Source of the DNA: Halostagnicola kamekurae
GTDB taxonomy: Archaea; Halobacteriota; Halobacteria; Halobacteriales; Natrialbaceae
Reading direction: 5' to 3'
Length of the DNA: 64,000 bases
Assembly (NCBI RefSeq): GCF_900116205.1
Contig: NZ_FOZS01000003.1
Span: 186,001 to 250,000 of the forward strand
Shown here: positions 10,603 through 19,470 of the stretch, in pieces
How the letters are laid out: every line of letters starts with the position of its first letter
Position numbering within the stretch: position 1 is the stretch's first letter
Made by a program: the position numbers and the translations under genes
Notes under the pieces: generated by a model
Database searches by the model: none
What the model was told of the DNA's origin: nothing
Seen by the model: the letters and a program-made list of their open reading frames with translations, nothing else

Positions 10603-11646
10603 TCACGCTCTGAGCGCGCTCACGTCGAAGACCGGTTTGCAGGTCTCGCCCGCGACGAACGACTCGAAGGCCTCGTCGGCCTCGAGCAGTGAATACCGGT
10701 CGTCGAGGAACGTCTCGAGGTCGACGTCGCCGGATTCGATGAGTCGCAGCGAGCGCTCGAAATCCTCCCAGGTCGAGGCGTACGAACACTGCAGATCGAT
10801 CTCGGAACGAACCAGCGGCGAGTACGCCATCGTGGTCTCGCCGGTCTGGCCGATCATGACGATCTGGCCGCCCTTGCGGACTTCCTCGACCGCCATCGGC
10901 AGACCGGAAGGGTGGCCCGTCGTATCGAAGACGACGTCGTAGCCCGCGCCGTCGGTCAACTCCTCGCGAACGCCAGCGAGATCGTCGGCTTCGACGTTGA
11001 GCGTCGGGAAGCCGAGTTCCTCGGCGAGTGGAAGGCGATAACTCGTGTCGCTGCCGACGCCGGCGACGACGACGTCCCCGCCCTGCGAGTCTGCGATCTG
11101 TGCCGTCAGCAGGCCGATCGGACCGGGGCCGGCAACGAGCACGCGATCGCCCGCGCCGACGCGAGAGTTCTGGATGACCGCTCTGGCGCCGATGCTCGTC
11201 GGTTCGACCAGCGCGGCGTGTTTCGGGTCGACGCCGTCCTGAACGTGCTGTAGCGCCGTCTCCGGAACCGCGATGTAGCCGGCGTAGGCTCCGTCGTGAT
11301 CGACGCCGGTGATGACCGCGTTCTGACAGACGTTCTCCTCGCCCATCTTGCACTGGTAACACTCGCCACAGCCTCGGATCGGGCGTTCGACGACCCGATC
11401 GCCCACCTGGAATTCGGTGACGCCGTCGGCGGTTTCGACGACGGTTCCGGTGTACTCGTGACCGATGATCGTCGGCAGTTCCATCCGTTCGAACGCAGAC
11501 TCGAACTCGTAGATCCCCGCGTCGCTGCCACAGAGACCCGCGTAATCGACTTCGATCAGCGCCTCGCCTGGCCCCGGATCGGGACGCTCCCGTTCGACGA
11601 GTTCCATGTGGCCGTGCTCTCGGCTCGTTTTCGCAAGTCCACGCAT
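10603..11646 (-). CDS. Zinc-dependent medium-chain alcohol/polyol dehydrogenase
   Basis: MDR-family NAD(P) dehydrogenase of 347 residues. Catalytic zinc ligands are visible as C39 (GLCGSD) and H63-E64 (GHEYTG). The structural zinc site is C93, C96, C99 and C107. The cofactor fold carries VLVAGPGPIGLLTAQIA. The closest functional classes are threonine, sorbitol/xylitol and galactitol-phosphate dehydrogenases; which applies cannot be told. A TATA-like AATTATATC lies about 30 bases upstream of the start. It is co-oriented with xacA 90 bases away, so a role in pentose or polyol oxidation is likely by context. Confidence 0.9.
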   Translation of the reverse strand: MRGLAKTSREHGHMELVERERPDPGPGEALIEVDYAGLCGSDAGIYEFESAFERMELPTIIGHEYTGTVVETADGVTEFQVGDRVVERPIRGCGECYQCKMGEENVCQNAVITGVDHDGAYAGYIAVPETALQHVQDGVDPKHAALVEPTSIGARAVIQNSRVGAGDRVLVAGPGPIGLLTAQIADSQGGDVVVAGVGSDTSYRLPLAEELGFPTLNVEADDLAGVREELTDGAGYDVVFDTTGHPSGLPMAVEEVRKGGQIVMIGQTGETTMAYSPLVRSEIDLQCSYASTWEDFERSLRLIESGDVDLETFLDDRYSLLEADEAFESFVAGETCKPVFDVSALRA

Positions 11647-11736
11647 GCAGTTGAATGCCGGGCGAGAGGATATAATTCTATTGGACTCGAGACCGGACGC
11701 CGAGTCTCACCGCGCCAGAAGCGGGTCGGAACGGCG

Positions 11737-12816
11737 TTACTCGATCTCGACTCGTTCGTCGCGTTCGGCCGCCCGATGGACGGCCCGAATCGTCCGCATG
11801 TCCGCGAGTCCGTGTCGACCGTCCGGGAGGATCGGCGCGTCGCCGAGGACGCGGTCGGCGAAGTAATCGAACTCCTCGCGCATCTCCTCGACGGCGCCGT
11901 AGTCGACGTCCTCGATCTCGGCGCGGAGGCTGCCCGACGAGAGGTGAAGCGTCGCCTCGCCGTGGAAGGCCGGTGCGAGTTCGATCGATCCCTCGGTACC
12001 GATGATCTTGAGCTGCGTATCCGTCTGTGCGTGCTGGCTCGTCGTACAGACCAGCGGCAGATCGCCCTCGAGCGTGAGCGTGAACGTCGCGTTCTGGTCG
12101 GGGACGTCGTCGAAAGCGTCCGCAGACGAGGACATCCGGGCGGTGACGTCGATCGGATCGCGCTCGAGCAGGAATCGGGCCGTGTTGATCGGGTAAATTC
12201 CCAGATCCATCACCGACGTTCCGTAGCCGGTGACGTCGGAATCGAGCCGCCACTGGTCCGGATCGGGGTTCATCTCGAGGATCGGCTGGGTGTTGTTCCC
12301 GTAGACGTGGGTCGGCTCCCCGATGAAGCCGTCGTCGATGAGTTCCTTCGCTCTGCGGACGGCCGGCTCGGTGTGCATCCGGTAGGCCGTCATCAGCGGA
12401 ATGTCGGCCGCTTCGGCCGCCTCGACGAGTCGCTCGGCTCGTTCGACGGTGGCCTCGAGGGGTTTCTCACAGAGGACGGCCTTCCCGAGTTCGGCGGCGG
12501 TCTCGACGTACTCGAGGTGGAACGCGTTGGGGGTCCCGACGTAGACCGCGTCGTAGGCGTCAACGCCGGCCCCGTCGTGGAAGTCGTCGTAGGTGAGCCC
12601 CCGTTCGATATCGTGTTCGTCGGCCAGACGGTCTGCTTTCTCCTGTGTCGAACTGACGAGGACGGTCGTTTCGCAGTGGGACGTCTGCTCGATGGCGGGG
12701 AGAACGACATCGACCGTCCACCAGCCGAGTCCGACGAGCGCAAATCGAAGGGTGCCGTCGACCCCGGTCTCCCAGTCGCGTTCTTCGAACCGGCCAAGCA
12801 CGGTATTGGTTTCCAT
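11737..12816 (-). CDS. xacA: D-xylose 1-dehydrogenase (NADP+), Gfo/Idh/MocA family
   Basis: First enzyme of the oxidative pentose pathway, turning D-xylose into xylono-1,5-lactone. The 359-residue protein begins with the N-terminal extension typical of haloarchaeal xylose dehydrogenase (GRFEERDWE), then RFALVGLGWWTVDVVLPAIE with the nucleotide fold and CETTVLVSS. The family EKP motif is LCEKPLEAT, and GYGTSVMDLGIYPINTARFLL belongs to the substrate domain. Recognition is by resemblance to the Haloferax volcanii enzyme from memory. A TATA-like TTTTATTT lies about 25 bases upstream of the ATG, indicating a leaderless transcript. Downstream pathway genes xacD, xacF and xacE follow within 5 kb. 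Confidence 0.85.
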   Translation of the reverse strand: METNTVLGRFEERDWETGVDGTLRFALVGLGWWTVDVVLPAIEQTSHCETTVLVSSTQEKADRLADEHDIERGLTYDDFHDGAGVDAYDAVYVGTPNAFHLEYVETAAELGKAVLCEKPLEATVERAERLVEAAEAADIPLMTAYRMHTEPAVRRAKELIDDGFIGEPTHVYGNNTQPILEMNPDPDQWRLDSDVTGYGTSVMDLGIYPINTARFLLERDPIDVTARMSSSADAFDDVPDQNATFTLTLEGDLPLVCTTSQHAQTDTQLKIIGTEGSIELAPAFHGEATLHLSSGSLRAEIEDVDYGAVEEMREEFDYFADRVLGDAPILPDGRHGLADMRTIRAVHRAAERDERVEIE

Positions 12817-13559
12817 GGGGGAGCCGTTTCGACCGAGGCAAATAAAATCGTTCGGTGTGCTCGAGACGAGTCGAGGCCGAACGGTCCGCGATTGACGTGA
12901 TCGCTAGTTGGGACGGCGGCAACCGGAATACTCGAAGGAACATTCTCAGTAACGGAGGTACTGTTCTTTTTCTCAAAATTCTACTGTCGAAAAGGAGAAC
13001 GAAGATAGCGTTTCGAAAAACTTCCGAGGCACTGAAAATCGTAATCGTCCGATAAAAGCAGCCATTATTTACAATCATACATTCGTAATAATTTGGCTAT
13101 TACTACCGACAGCCGGTCGTAATACGATTCCACAAACCAACAGTAACTCGTTGTATAGTCCCTTTATTCGTCGATTAAGCAGTTCGAGATGACCGAAGGG
13201 GTGTCAGATAGTCAACGGCTAACGCACTAAATTCTGTATATAATTGTAGGTGTTCTGTAATAGAGAATACCGTATTCTAAACCGGAGAGGAAAATCCAGT
13301 GGAAACACGAGTGACGAGCGAAATAAGAGTGCGGTTTCGAGAACAACCACTGGGCACGCAAGTCGCGGTGAAGTGGAGCCGATGGACACTCGTGGCTATC
13401 GCTCGAGTGAACGATCACCGGTGATGACAGCGGGCCACCGCGTACTCGAGTACCCCGTGCGTGCGTGAGTCTCGCCGCGACGAACTCGAGAACGTTCGAT
13501 CGAAAATCAGTGTCCGGCGGCCGGTAATCGGCGATCAGCGAACGGCGAACGGATGGGGG
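12817..13559. other. AT-rich intergenic region upstream of xacA
   Basis: About 740 bases with no supported gene, much richer in A+T than its surroundings. It contains the xacA promoter at its left edge and a near-copy of the TTACA-N10-TGTAA palindrome at 13069-13088. Confidence 0.6.
13069..13088. promoter_or_regulatory. Imperfect copy of the TTACA-N10-TGTAA palindrome
   Basis: Reads TTACAATCATACATTCGTAA, one mismatch in the right arm (CGTAA). It lies about 250 bases upstream of the xacA start on the opposite strand and about 470 bases beyond the xacD stop. Confidence 0.3.
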
Positions 13560-14795
13560 TTACGCCTCGTCGAAGAGGGTCTCGCCCTCGACCATGTGTT
13601 CTTCGACCGCGTCGAGATCCAGCGTCAGTCCGAGGCCGGGTTTCTCGGGCACTTCCATGCGGCCGTCCTCGATCAGTCCGTCCTCCTCGACTAAGTCTTC
13701 CCACCAGCCCAGCTGGTAGGAGTGATACTCGAGCGCGAGGGAGTTCGGAATCGCCGCGGCGACCTGCGCGGACGCCATCGTGCCGATCGGCGAAGAGACG
13801 TTGTGCATCGCCACCGGGACGTAGTACAGGTCCGCGAGGTCGGCTATCTTTCTGGTCTCGCGCATGCCGCCCACGCGCGGGAGGTCCGGCGCGATGATAT
13901 CGAGCGACTGGTTTTCGATAAGTCGGCGCTGTCCGTGGGTCCGGTAGACGTTCTCGCCGACGGTGATCGGCGTCGTCGTCGACTGGGTGACCTCCTGCTG
14001 GACGTCGTGGTTCTCCGGCGGGACCGGATCCTCGAGCCACCAGACGTCGTAGGCCTCGAGTTCGCGCGCGAGCCGCTTCGCCGATCCGGCGGTGAACGAC
14101 CAGTGACAGTCGAAGGCGACGTCGGCCCGATCGCCGACGCGTTCGGTGACCTCGCGGACGATCTCGACTTTGTGGTCGATCTCGGGGCCGCGCAGGTGGC
14201 GGTTCGCCCGGTCCTTCTCGTGGCCCGAGGGAACGTCAAGGTCGAACTTGATCGCGTCGTAGCCGAGTTCTTCGACGACGCGTTCGCCCTCGTCCGCACA
14301 GGCGATGGGATTCGCCTCGTCTTCGGTGTGTAAGTCACAGTAGACCCGCACCTCGTCGCGGTACTTGCCGCCGACGAGTTGGTAGGCGGGCAACTCGAGG
14401 ATCTTGCCGGCTACGTCGTGCAGCGCGATTTCGATGCCCGAGATCGCCGAGATGACCTTGCCCGAAATCGAGCCCTCGCCGGACATCTTCTGGATGAGAT
14501 GTTCGTACAGTCGGTCGATGTCGAGCGGGTTCTCGCCGATCAGGAACGGGGCCATCCGTTCGATGATCGCATCGTCGCCGCCGCCCCAGTACGATTCGCC
14601 CGTGCCCACGAGACCCGCGTCGGTGTAGACGCGGACGAGAATCCAGGGGTAGTTCCCGTCAACCATCGTCGTCTGCACGTCGGTTATCTCGACATCACGC
14701 GGGCCTCTGTCGGCCGAAAGGTCCATCGTCTCGGCGGACAGGTCGCGCATCGTATACTCTGCGTTCGGATCGCGTAACGTCCGGTAGTTCGGCAT
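13560..14795 (-). CDS. xacD: D-xylonate / L-arabinonate dehydratase, enolase superfamily
   Basis: Dehydrates pentonates to 2-keto-3-deoxypentonates, the committed step of the pathway. The 411-residue protein has the haloarchaeal N-terminus (RTLRDPNAEYTMRDLSAETMDL), then the mandelate-racemase-type capping domain and barrel. The catalytic lysine strand is IKFDLDVP. Metal-ligand strands are FDCHW, WLEDPVPP and VGENVYR, and the acid/base histidine lies in VAMHNVSSP. The C-terminus GETLFDEA also resembles XacD of Haloferax. A TATA-like GATATACC lies about 25 bases before the ATG. Its 411-residue length is normal for the family. Confidence 0.88.
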   Translation of the reverse strand: MPNYRTLRDPNAEYTMRDLSAETMDLSADRGPRDVEITDVQTTMVDGNYPWILVRVYTDAGLVGTGESYWGGGDDAIIERMAPFLIGENPLDIDRLYEHLIQKMSGEGSISGKVISAISGIEIALHDVAGKILELPAYQLVGGKYRDEVRVYCDLHTEDEANPIACADEGERVVEELGYDAIKFDLDVPSGHEKDRANRHLRGPEIDHKVEIVREVTERVGDRADVAFDCHWSFTAGSAKRLARELEAYDVWWLEDPVPPENHDVQQEVTQSTTTPITVGENVYRTHGQRRLIENQSLDIIAPDLPRVGGMRETRKIADLADLYYVPVAMHNVSSPIGTMASAQVAAAIPNSLALEYHSYQLGWWEDLVEEDGLIEDGRMEVPEKPGLGLTLDLDAVEEHMVEGETLFDEA

Positions 14796-14908
14796 ACGTT
14801 ACCCGTTTGCCTCTCATGGTATATCACGTTTGGCATGTCGGTTACGGGACGACGAGCGGGAAGTGATAGAACAGCTACAATAGATTGTAACCCCTGCGTG
14901 AAAAGGGG

Positions 14909-15563
14909 ATGGTAATACACGAACCCAAAACCGTAGTTCTCGGCGGGAATCGGTTCCCGTTTCATCGAATCGAGCGACTCGGACCGGTCCTCGAGCGATC
15001 GCTGCGCGACCGCGGCATCGACGCGGAGGTAACCACCGATCGCGATGTTCTGCGCGCAGAACGAATCCGCGAGTACGACGCCGTCGTGGATATCACGACC
15101 GACAGCACGCTGAACGAGTCCCAGGAGTCCGGATTACGCTCGTTCGTCGAATCCGGTGGTGGTACGTCGGTATCCACGGCGCGGCGGACCTCACGACCAC
15201 CACCGACGAACGGCTCGAGGAGGCGATCTCCGGGCTCCGCGAGCTCATCGGTGGGCACTTTCTCGGCCACCCCGAACAATCTGCGTTCGGCGTGAACGTC
15301 GTCGATAGCCCCACCCGATCACCGCCGATCTGGACGGGTTTACGGTGTGGGACGAACCCTACGTGCTCGAGTACGACGACGTGCGGGTGATCGCGCGCAT
15401 GGATCATCCGGAAAACGGAGATATGCCGGTCCCGTGGGCCAAGTCGTTCGCCGACGGCCGTGTGTTCTACTGCTCGCTCGGACACGACCTTCCGGGGCTC
15501 AGAAACGACGGGGTTCAGAGGCTGCTCGAGCGGGGGATCCGCTGGGCCGCGAGAAACGAGTAA
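14909..15563 (+). pseudogene. ThuA-like protein, disrupted by two frameshifts
   Basis: Three frames in series rebuild a ThuA-like protein. The first gives EPKTVVLGGNRFPFHRIERL up to LRSFVESGG. The second starts near 15160 with YVGIHGAADLTTTTDERLEE and runs to GHFLGHPEQSAFGVNVVDSP. The third starts near 15315 with HPITADLDGFTVWDEPYVLE and ends in GVQRLLERGIRWAARNE. Homology is continuous across both breaks, so two small indels explain it. It lies between xacD and xacF, transcribed towards xacF. It is a distinct branch from the intact ThuA-like gene at 6.0-6.75 kb. Sequencing error at both sites cannot be excluded. Confidence 0.8.
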
Positions 15564-15614
15564 TCGGAAGCGAGCGGCGGCAACCAATACGAAGAAAAGC
15601 AGCGGTTGAGATCC

Positions 15615-17063
15615 TTAGAACGTGTCGTAGACCGTCTTCTCGATCGTGTAGAAGTCGATTCCGGCGTCGCCCTGTTCGCGCCAGGTTTCGCTCGAGGACT
15701 GCTTGAACCCGCCGAACGGAACGTGCAGTTCGAGGCCGGTCGTCTTCGCGTTGATCTTGGCGACGCCCGCCTCGACTTCGCGAACGAACCGCTCGGCTTC
15801 CGTGTGGTCGTCCGTGACGATGCTCGCCGACAGGCCGTATTGGACGTCGTTGGCCGCCTCGACGCCCGCCTCGTAATCTTCGACTTCGATCACGGCGAGG
15901 ACCGGACCGAAGACTTCCTCCTGTGCGATCTGGTAGTCGTTGTCGACGTCCGAGAAGACGGTCGGTTCGACGTAGTAGCCGTCCTCGAAGCGCTCGCCGT
16001 CGGGTTGGCCGCCGCCGGTCTCGAGGGTCGCCCCCTCCTGTTCTGCGACGTCGATGTACTCGAGGGTGCCCTCGAGTTCGCTCTCGGTCACCTGCGGGCC
16101 CATCTCGTACTCGTCGCCGGGACCGATTTCTATCGACTCAGCTTCGGCGACGACGGCGTCGACGAACTCGTCGTAGACGTCCGTGTGGACGATCGCACGG
16201 GAGCAGGCCGTACAGGCTTGGCCCGTAACGCCGAACGCGCCCGAGGCGACGATTTCGGCGGCCTCCTCGACGTCTGCACTGTCGGTGACGACCGTCGGAT
16301 TCTTGCCGCCGAGTTCGGTCTGGACGCGCTTGCCGTCGTCGGTGGCCTTGTCGTAGACCATGTGACCGACTTCGCCGGAGCCGGTGAAGGATACCGCGTC
16401 GACGTCGTCGTGGGTGATGATCGCGTCGCCAACCGTGCTACCCGGACCGGTGACGACGTTCGCGACGCCGTCGGGGAGGCCGGCCTCGTCGAGGGCCTTG
16501 AACAACTCGAGCGCGACGCCCGGCGCGACCGACGCGGGGTTGAGCACGACGGCGTTGCCGGTCGCCAGCGCGGGTGCGAGCTTCCAGGCGGGGATCGCGA
16601 TGGGATAGTTCCACGGCGTGATCAGCGCGGTGACGCCGACCGGTTCGTCGACGGTGTAGAGGTTCGTCCGCGGCCCGCTCGCGGATTTGACCGAGCCGCC
16701 GAGATCTCGGGTCTTCTCGGCGTAGTAATAGAAGATGTCGATCGCACGCTGGACTTCGCCGCCCGCTTCAGCGTGGGTTTTGCCCTCTTCACGAGTGAGT
16801 AGTTCGGTCAGTTCGTCCTTTCGGTCGGCCAGGATCGAACCGGCTTCCCGAAGGATCGCGCCGCGTTCGGGTGCCGGGGTGTTCGCCCACTCGGACTGGG
16901 CGGCCGCGGCGGCCTCAACGGCTGCGTTCGCGTCGTCGGTGCTCGACTGCTGATAGGTCGAGACGACCTCCGCGGGTGCGGATGGATCGGTCGTCTCGAA
17001 GGTGTCCGCCGTTTCTGTGTCGGTCCACGCGCCGCCTACGTAGTTTTGATAGCGTTCAGTCAC
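15615..17063 (-). CDS. xacF: 2-oxoglutarate semialdehyde dehydrogenase (aldehyde dehydrogenase)
   Basis: Last step of the oxidative pentose route: 2-oxoglutarate semialdehyde to 2-oxoglutarate. The GTG at 17063 is chosen as start because it gives the usual N-terminus (TERYQNYVGGAWTDTE) and 482 residues, the family length; no ATG lies close by. Motifs include ITPWNYPIAIPAWKLAPALA, the cofactor loop FTGSGEVGH, the general-base region ELGGKNP and the catalytic cysteine in GQACTAC. EEVFGPVLAV is also present. It is convergent with the thuA pseudogene and divergent from xacE across about 230 bases, suggesting shared control. Confidence 0.87.
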   Translation of the reverse strand: MTERYQNYVGGAWTDTETADTFETTDPSAPAEVVSTYQQSSTDDANAAVEAAAAAQSEWANTPAPERGAILREAGSILADRKDELTELLTREEGKTHAEAGGEVQRAIDIFYYYAEKTRDLGGSVKSASGPRTNLYTVDEPVGVTALITPWNYPIAIPAWKLAPALATGNAVVLNPASVAPGVALELFKALDEAGLPDGVANVVTGPGSTVGDAIITHDDVDAVSFTGSGEVGHMVYDKATDDGKRVQTELGGKNPTVVTDSADVEEAAEIVASGAFGVTGQACTACSRAIVHTDVYDEFVDAVVAEAESIEIGPGDEYEMGPQVTESELEGTLEYIDVAEQEGATLETGGGQPDGERFEDGYYVEPTVFSDVDNDYQIAQEEVFGPVLAVIEVEDYEAGVEAANDVQYGLSASIVTDDHTEAERFVREVEAGVAKINAKTTGLELHVPFGGFKQSSSETWREQGDAGIDFYTIEKTVYDTF

Positions 17064-17295
17064 GCGTGGCTCTTCGGGTTCTTCGTATACGGTTCTTATG
17101 ATTTGGACATGATTCTCCGCCTCGAGTGTGAGTGCACGGGAGCGACGCCGACTGACGTGTCTGGTCCGGTGTTCGGGGAACGAGCCGGTATCGATGCCAA
17201 TCGACACGACAACCGATGACGATCGACACGGCAATCGACGGTTGAAGGCGAGCACCAGACCTATTACGGATGCGACTAAAGGATCCGATACGCAC

Positions 17296-18168
17296 ATGCG
17301 ATACCACCAGCTTCGCGAGGACGGAGCACCCCGCCTCGCGGTCGAAACGGCTGACGGAGTGTACGATCTCACTGCGGCGAAGTCGCGGTTGCGCTCGTTC
17401 GACGATCTGCTGTCTGCGGCCGACATCGCCGATCAGCCGATCGACGCGATCGCGGACCGACTCCTCGCGGACGCTGCAACGCTCTCGAGGGAGACGATCG
17501 ACGAGCGGCGTTCCGGACCCCCGGTTTCGGCCGACGAAATCTGGGCGGCCGGCGTTACCTACCGGATCAGCGAGAAAGCGCGCCAGGCCGAAAGCTCGAA
17601 ACCGGACATGTACATCGACGTCTACGAGAACGATCGACCGGAGATCTTCTTCAAGGCGACGCCGAACCGCACCGTCGGCCCCGACGAAGCGGTCGGCATT
17701 CGCGCCGACTCGGAGTGGGACGTGCCAGAGCCCGAACTCGGCATCGTCCTCGCCCGGGGCGAGATCGTCGGCTACACGGTCGGAAACGACATGAGTAGCC
17801 GATCGATTGAAGGAGAGAATCCTCTCTACCTGCCACAGGCGAAAGTGTACGATCGATGTTGCTCAATCGGGCCGTGCGTCCGGTCGGCCGATTCGATCGA
17901 CGATCCGCACGATCTCGAGATGTGGATGACGATCACGCGCGACGGGGAGGTCCGGTACGACGAGTCGACGACCACGGCGCAGATGGTCCGGTCGGTCGAG
18001 GAACTGACCGAATACTTCGTCGCGCACAACGCCGTTCCCGACGTCGCCGTGTTACTAACCGGAACGTCGCTCGTCCCACAGGAGGGGTTCACGCTCCAGA
18101 AAGGCGACGTGGTCGAAATCGGGATCGAGGAGATCGGGACGCTCACGAACACAGTCGTCGAAGTCTGA
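17296..18168 (+). CDS. xacE: 2-keto-3-deoxy-pentonate dehydratase, fumarylacetoacetate-hydrolase fold
   Basis: Converts 2-keto-3-deoxyxylonate/arabinonate to 2-oxoglutarate semialdehyde. The 290-residue protein begins MRYHQLREDGAPRLAVE, with an ATG at 17296; upstream in-frame sequence shows no homology. The FAH-fold core carries the metal-binding segments EIFFKATPNRTVGP and PEPELGIVL. The loop NDMSSRSIEGENPLYLPQAKVYD is typical of this branch, as is LTGTSLVPQEGFTLQKGDVV. Size and sequence fit XacE of Haloferax volcanii (about 288 residues, recalled). It stands between xacF and the IclR regulator gene. Confidence 0.85.
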   Translation: MRYHQLREDGAPRLAVETADGVYDLTAAKSRLRSFDDLLSAADIADQPIDAIADRLLADAATLSRETIDERRSGPPVSADEIWAAGVTYRISEKARQAESSKPDMYIDVYENDRPEIFFKATPNRTVGPDEAVGIRADSEWDVPEPELGIVLARGEIVGYTVGNDMSSRSIEGENPLYLPQAKVYDRCCSIGPCVRSADSIDDPHDLEMWMTITRDGEVRYDESTTTAQMVRSVEELTEYFVAHNAVPDVAVLLTGTSLVPQEGFTLQKGDVVEIGIEEIGTLTNTVVEV

Positions 18169-18367
18169 GTTCTCGGAGACCGGTTCTCGAGCACCGAACC
18201 CGTTTTCGCTCGCCGATTCCACGAGCGACGGTGTCGCCACGGCACTCGAACGCACAGCGAGTCGCGAGCGCCAGTCGTTCCACCCTGAACGAACCAGGCC
18301 TCGAGATACGAAACGTGGTTTGCTATCAGAGAACAAATTATATGTAGGTCCGGTTTGATGTGAAGGT

Positions 18368-19129
18368 ATGGCCGAATCGAACCATCCCGTTCGCACCGTC
18401 GGCAGAACCTTCGAGATTCTCGAGGTCATTCAAGAACTCGACGGTGCTGGCGTCTCGGAGATCGCAGAACGCGTCGACATCGGCAAGAGCGGCGTCCACA
18501 ATCACCTCACGACGCTGACGAACTGCGAGTACGTCGACAAGGAAGGCGACGAGTACCACATCGGACTGGCGTTTCTCGGCCTCGGTGCCTACGCCAGGAA
18601 CCGAACACCGATCTACGACACCGCACAGGGGCAGGCCGACAAACTCGCAGAGGAAACCGGCGAACTCGTCAACCTGCTCGTCGAAAAGAACGGCAGAGGG
18701 ATTTACCTCTATCAGGCCAAAGGCGACAACGCGGTCGAACTCGACACGCACGAGGGGAAACGCGTCCCATTGCACTGTACGGGCCTCGGTAAAGCCATCC
18801 TCGGATACCGATCCGAATCGGAGGTAGAGCAGGTCATCGAAGAACACGGCCTCCCGAGAGAGACCCCACAGACGATCACGGATCGAGACGAACTCCACGA
18901 CGAACTCGAGGAGATCCGCGAAAATCGGTACGCGATCGATCGGGAGGAACGACTCAACGGTCTGCGGTGTATCGCCGCGCCGATCACCGACGACGACGAC
19001 CGGAGCGTGGCGGCCATCAGCGTCTCCTGTCCGGTCCACCGCGTCGGCGACGAACGGTTCTACGAGGACCTCCCCGAGACGGTCCTGGCGGCGGCGAACG
19101 TGATCGAACTCGAGCACAACTACTCCTGA
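18368..19129 (+). CDS. xacR: IclR-family transcriptional regulator, XacR-like
   Basis: DNA-binding regulator of 253 residues. The N-terminal winged helix-turn-helix covers about residues 10-65 (GVSEIAERVDIGKSGVHNHL), and the effector domain runs to the C-terminus (ISVSCPVHRVGDERFYEDLP). Its position beside xacE and xacF matches XacR, the regulator of xylose and arabinose catabolism in Haloferax, so that name is by homology and context. A TATA-like AAATTATAT about 30 bases upstream of the ATG suggests a leaderless message. The second IclR gene at 39.6 kb and the fragment at 51.2 kb are relatives. Confidence 0.85.
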   Translation: MAESNHPVRTVGRTFEILEVIQELDGAGVSEIAERVDIGKSGVHNHLTTLTNCEYVDKEGDEYHIGLAFLGLGAYARNRTPIYDTAQGQADKLAEETGELVNLLVEKNGRGIYLYQAKGDNAVELDTHEGKRVPLHCTGLGKAILGYRSESEVEQVIEEHGLPRETPQTITDRDELHDELEEIRENRYAIDREERLNGLRCIAAPITDDDDRSVAAISVSCPVHRVGDERFYEDLPETVLAAANVIELEHNYS

Positions 19130-19147
19130 ACCGGGATCCCCATCGTA

Positions 19148-19205
19148 GTATCCGGTCGTACCAATGGGTGCGGTATCCGGTCGTATCGACGGCGGTAGTA
19201 TCCGG
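19148..19205 (+). repeat. Direct repeats GTATCCGGTCGTA with 25-bp period
   Basis: Full copies start at 19148 and 19173; a shortened copy (GTATCCGGGTTCG) starts at 19198. The exact 25-bp spacing places all three in the gap just after the IclR gene and before the SDR gene. Confidence 0.6.
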
Positions 19206-19470
19206 GTTCGGCAGCGGGTCGCTGCGAGCGCTCGAACGACGTTCTGGCCACTGTTCGATGCGATCGATCGTCGCCTCCGTATGAACCGCTACACGTGCGT
19301 CAGTCATGCACTAATTTTACTCTTCCTCATAGCGATATGAATACTTCGGATCCCGGTCACTTCGCTGATCTGACTGGCGTCGATACAACAGGCGGTGACA
19401 ACCGATGGAAAACGTCGGTCGACGGCAGGCGATGGAAACGTTGATGGTACAGCGCCAAAAGCGTGCGAAC

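Noticed and set aside
11296-12900. A 534-codon open frame on the plus strand opposite xacA and the zinc dehydrogenase
   Set aside because: It is antisense to two well-supported genes, has no recognisable domain, and is the kind of long shadow frame expected in GC-rich DNA.
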